A DNA stretch of 64,000 nt from Bacillus horti (lineage in GTDB: Bacteria > Bacillota > Bacilli > Caldalkalibacillales > JCM-10596). Shown one piece after another: positions 63,320 through 64,000 of the stretch (position 1 is the stretch's first letter; each line of letters starts with the position of its first letter). A program made the translations under genes and the position numbers. The DNA lies in assembly GCF_030813115.1 (NCBI RefSeq), contig NZ_JAUSTY010000004.1, positions 124,001 to 188,000 of the forward strand, in the 5' to 3' direction. Under the pieces are notes generated by a model. It had not been told where the DNA came from and did not search any database. It worked only from the letters and a program-made list of their open reading frames with translations.

Positions 63320-64000
63320 TTAATTCGAGGGAAATCCTTTAAATGGGTCGATTCCCTCGGGCAAAATACTATGGAATGGTACATAGATTTCCGGAAATCC
63401 AGCAGCATAACTTGTATATTCATATTGATCAAAGAACAGGACAATTCCTTCATTTCTTAGGAAGAAACGTGGATCCGCATCTAATCCTTCAAAACCACCT
63501 ATATACCCATTCATATTTGGTAGCTCCTCAGAAACAATATGATTTAACTCCGTTACGTAATTCGGATTTCCATCAAGAAGCAGATCTTCTAATTGAATTC
63601 TCTCGCCAGTTTCTAACACGAACGTCAAACTCTCCCGAGTATTTAGCCCGTGTGCAGCTCCAGTAAAGGCATTTTCCTGCATTAGAATATTGACAACACC
63701 ATTTTTGTTATAGGTAACATTAAATGTTCCTATAAATTGATATGGGCGCTCTCCTTCCACGTATGACTGTAAGGCTTCTTCAGCATAATCTGTATAAGAG
63801 GTAACATGAGCCTCAATGGCTTCATTGATCTGCTCGATACCTGCAGCATTCCCGCTAAGGACAGGATACTCCAATGATATGGTTGAATCTCCTTCACTTC
63901 GTTCAACAAAGCTGCGTTCAAAGTCTATCTCATTTTGTTCGGAAGTTGTTAAGTCGAGCGTCTTTTGTGTGCCATTCCATACTCCATCGAATGACATATA
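63320..64000 (-). CDS. DUF4163/DUF3298 domain protein, probably partial
   Basis: About 225 residues up to the window edge. I-S-L-E-Y-P-V-L-S-G and E-Q-I-N-E-A-I-E-A-H (DUF4163, as in PdaC) are followed by E-N-A-F-T-G-A-A-H-G-L-N-T-R-E and the DUF3298 core F-F-L-R-N-E-G-I-V-L-F-F-D-Q-Y-E-Y-T-S-Y-A-A-G-F. The pairing occurs in the extracytoplasmic parts of anti-sigma factors like RsiV and peptidoglycan deacetylases. An ATG lies at 63997 with no ribosome site in view, so the gene most likely extends past the edge. Confidence 0.78.
   Translation of the reverse strand, partial: YMSFDGVWNGTQKTLDLTTSEQNEIDFERSFVERSEGDSTISLEYPVLSGNAAGIEQINEAIEAHVTSYTDYAEEALQSYVEGERPYQFIGTFNVTYNKNGVVNILMQENAFTGAAHGLNTRESLTFVLETGERIQLEDLLLDGNPNYVTELNHIVSEELPNMNGYIGGFEGLDADPRFFLRNEGIVLFFDQYEYTSYAAGFPEIYVPFHSILPEGIDPFKGFPSN

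Overview
The window is 64 kb of an AT-rich Firmicute chromosome, most likely a member of Bacillales/Bacillaceae. The grounds are the gene order nrdR-dnaB-dnaI near gapB, a guanine riboswitch ahead of xpt, a YciC (ZagA)-type Zur-regulated GTPase with a zinc-free S14 paralogue, a Bce/Yxd-type two-component plus ABC module ending in a YxeA homologue, strong Shine-Dalgarno sites, and TTG/GTG starts. The species cannot be named from sequence alone.

Layout. 1-6.5 kb: the 5' end of a class II fumarase, two Nudix hydrolases, two aminoglycoside-phosphotransferase-fold kinases, an HD hydrolase, and an ECF sigma factor with its membrane partner behind a recognisable ECF promoter. 6.5-9.1 kb: guanine riboswitch, xpt and an NCS2 permease. 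9.1-12.7 kb: a remnant of an MFS gene, then a tight operon of MazG-like, tandem GNAT and CYTH-nucleotidyltransferase fusion genes. 12.8-20.7 kb: core genes, namely gapB with a CcpN-like box, a metallophosphoesterase, a Na/Pi cotransporter, nrdR, dnaB and dnaI. 20.7-25.4 kb: CDGSH protein, repeat-rich spacer, BNR-repeat protein, small membrane proteins, tRNA-Ala(GGC), a VOC protein, and a small XRE regulator/membrane protein pair with twin palindromic operators.

25.4-34 kb is a scarred region. It holds a tRNA-Ala pseudo-copy, a frameshifted DoxX gene, a collapsed second copy of parts of the katE and merR loci, an aldo/keto reductase fragment, and an intact large catalase (katE). The catalase has base composition unlike its neighbours and a sigma-B-type promoter. 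A divergent MFS exporter/MerR pair and a CPBP protease follow.

34.3-43.2 kb is the most interesting part. Two near-identical, perfect Zur boxes bracket an ECF transporter (S, T and fused A-A). A divergently transcribed pair of exporter-fold ABC half-transporters lies on one side; yciC (with a shortened P-loop), a zinc-free rpsN paralogue and a DUF3024 gene lie on the other. I read this as a zinc-starvation island that may import a zinc chelate (metallophore) using exporter-fold ABC proteins plus an ECF module.

43.3-64 kb: a BceRS/AB-like module with YxeA, a GyrI-like protein with a WYL regulator, an Rrf2 regulator and nitroreductase with twin operators, a FecBCD-type siderophore/haem/B12 ABC importer, a DJ-1/PfpI protein, a decayed glyoxalase gene, an MMPL transporter with a secreted coiled-coil partner and divergent TetR regulator, an alpha/beta hydrolase, a lipoprotein cytochrome c, and the C-terminal part of a DUF3298-type protein.
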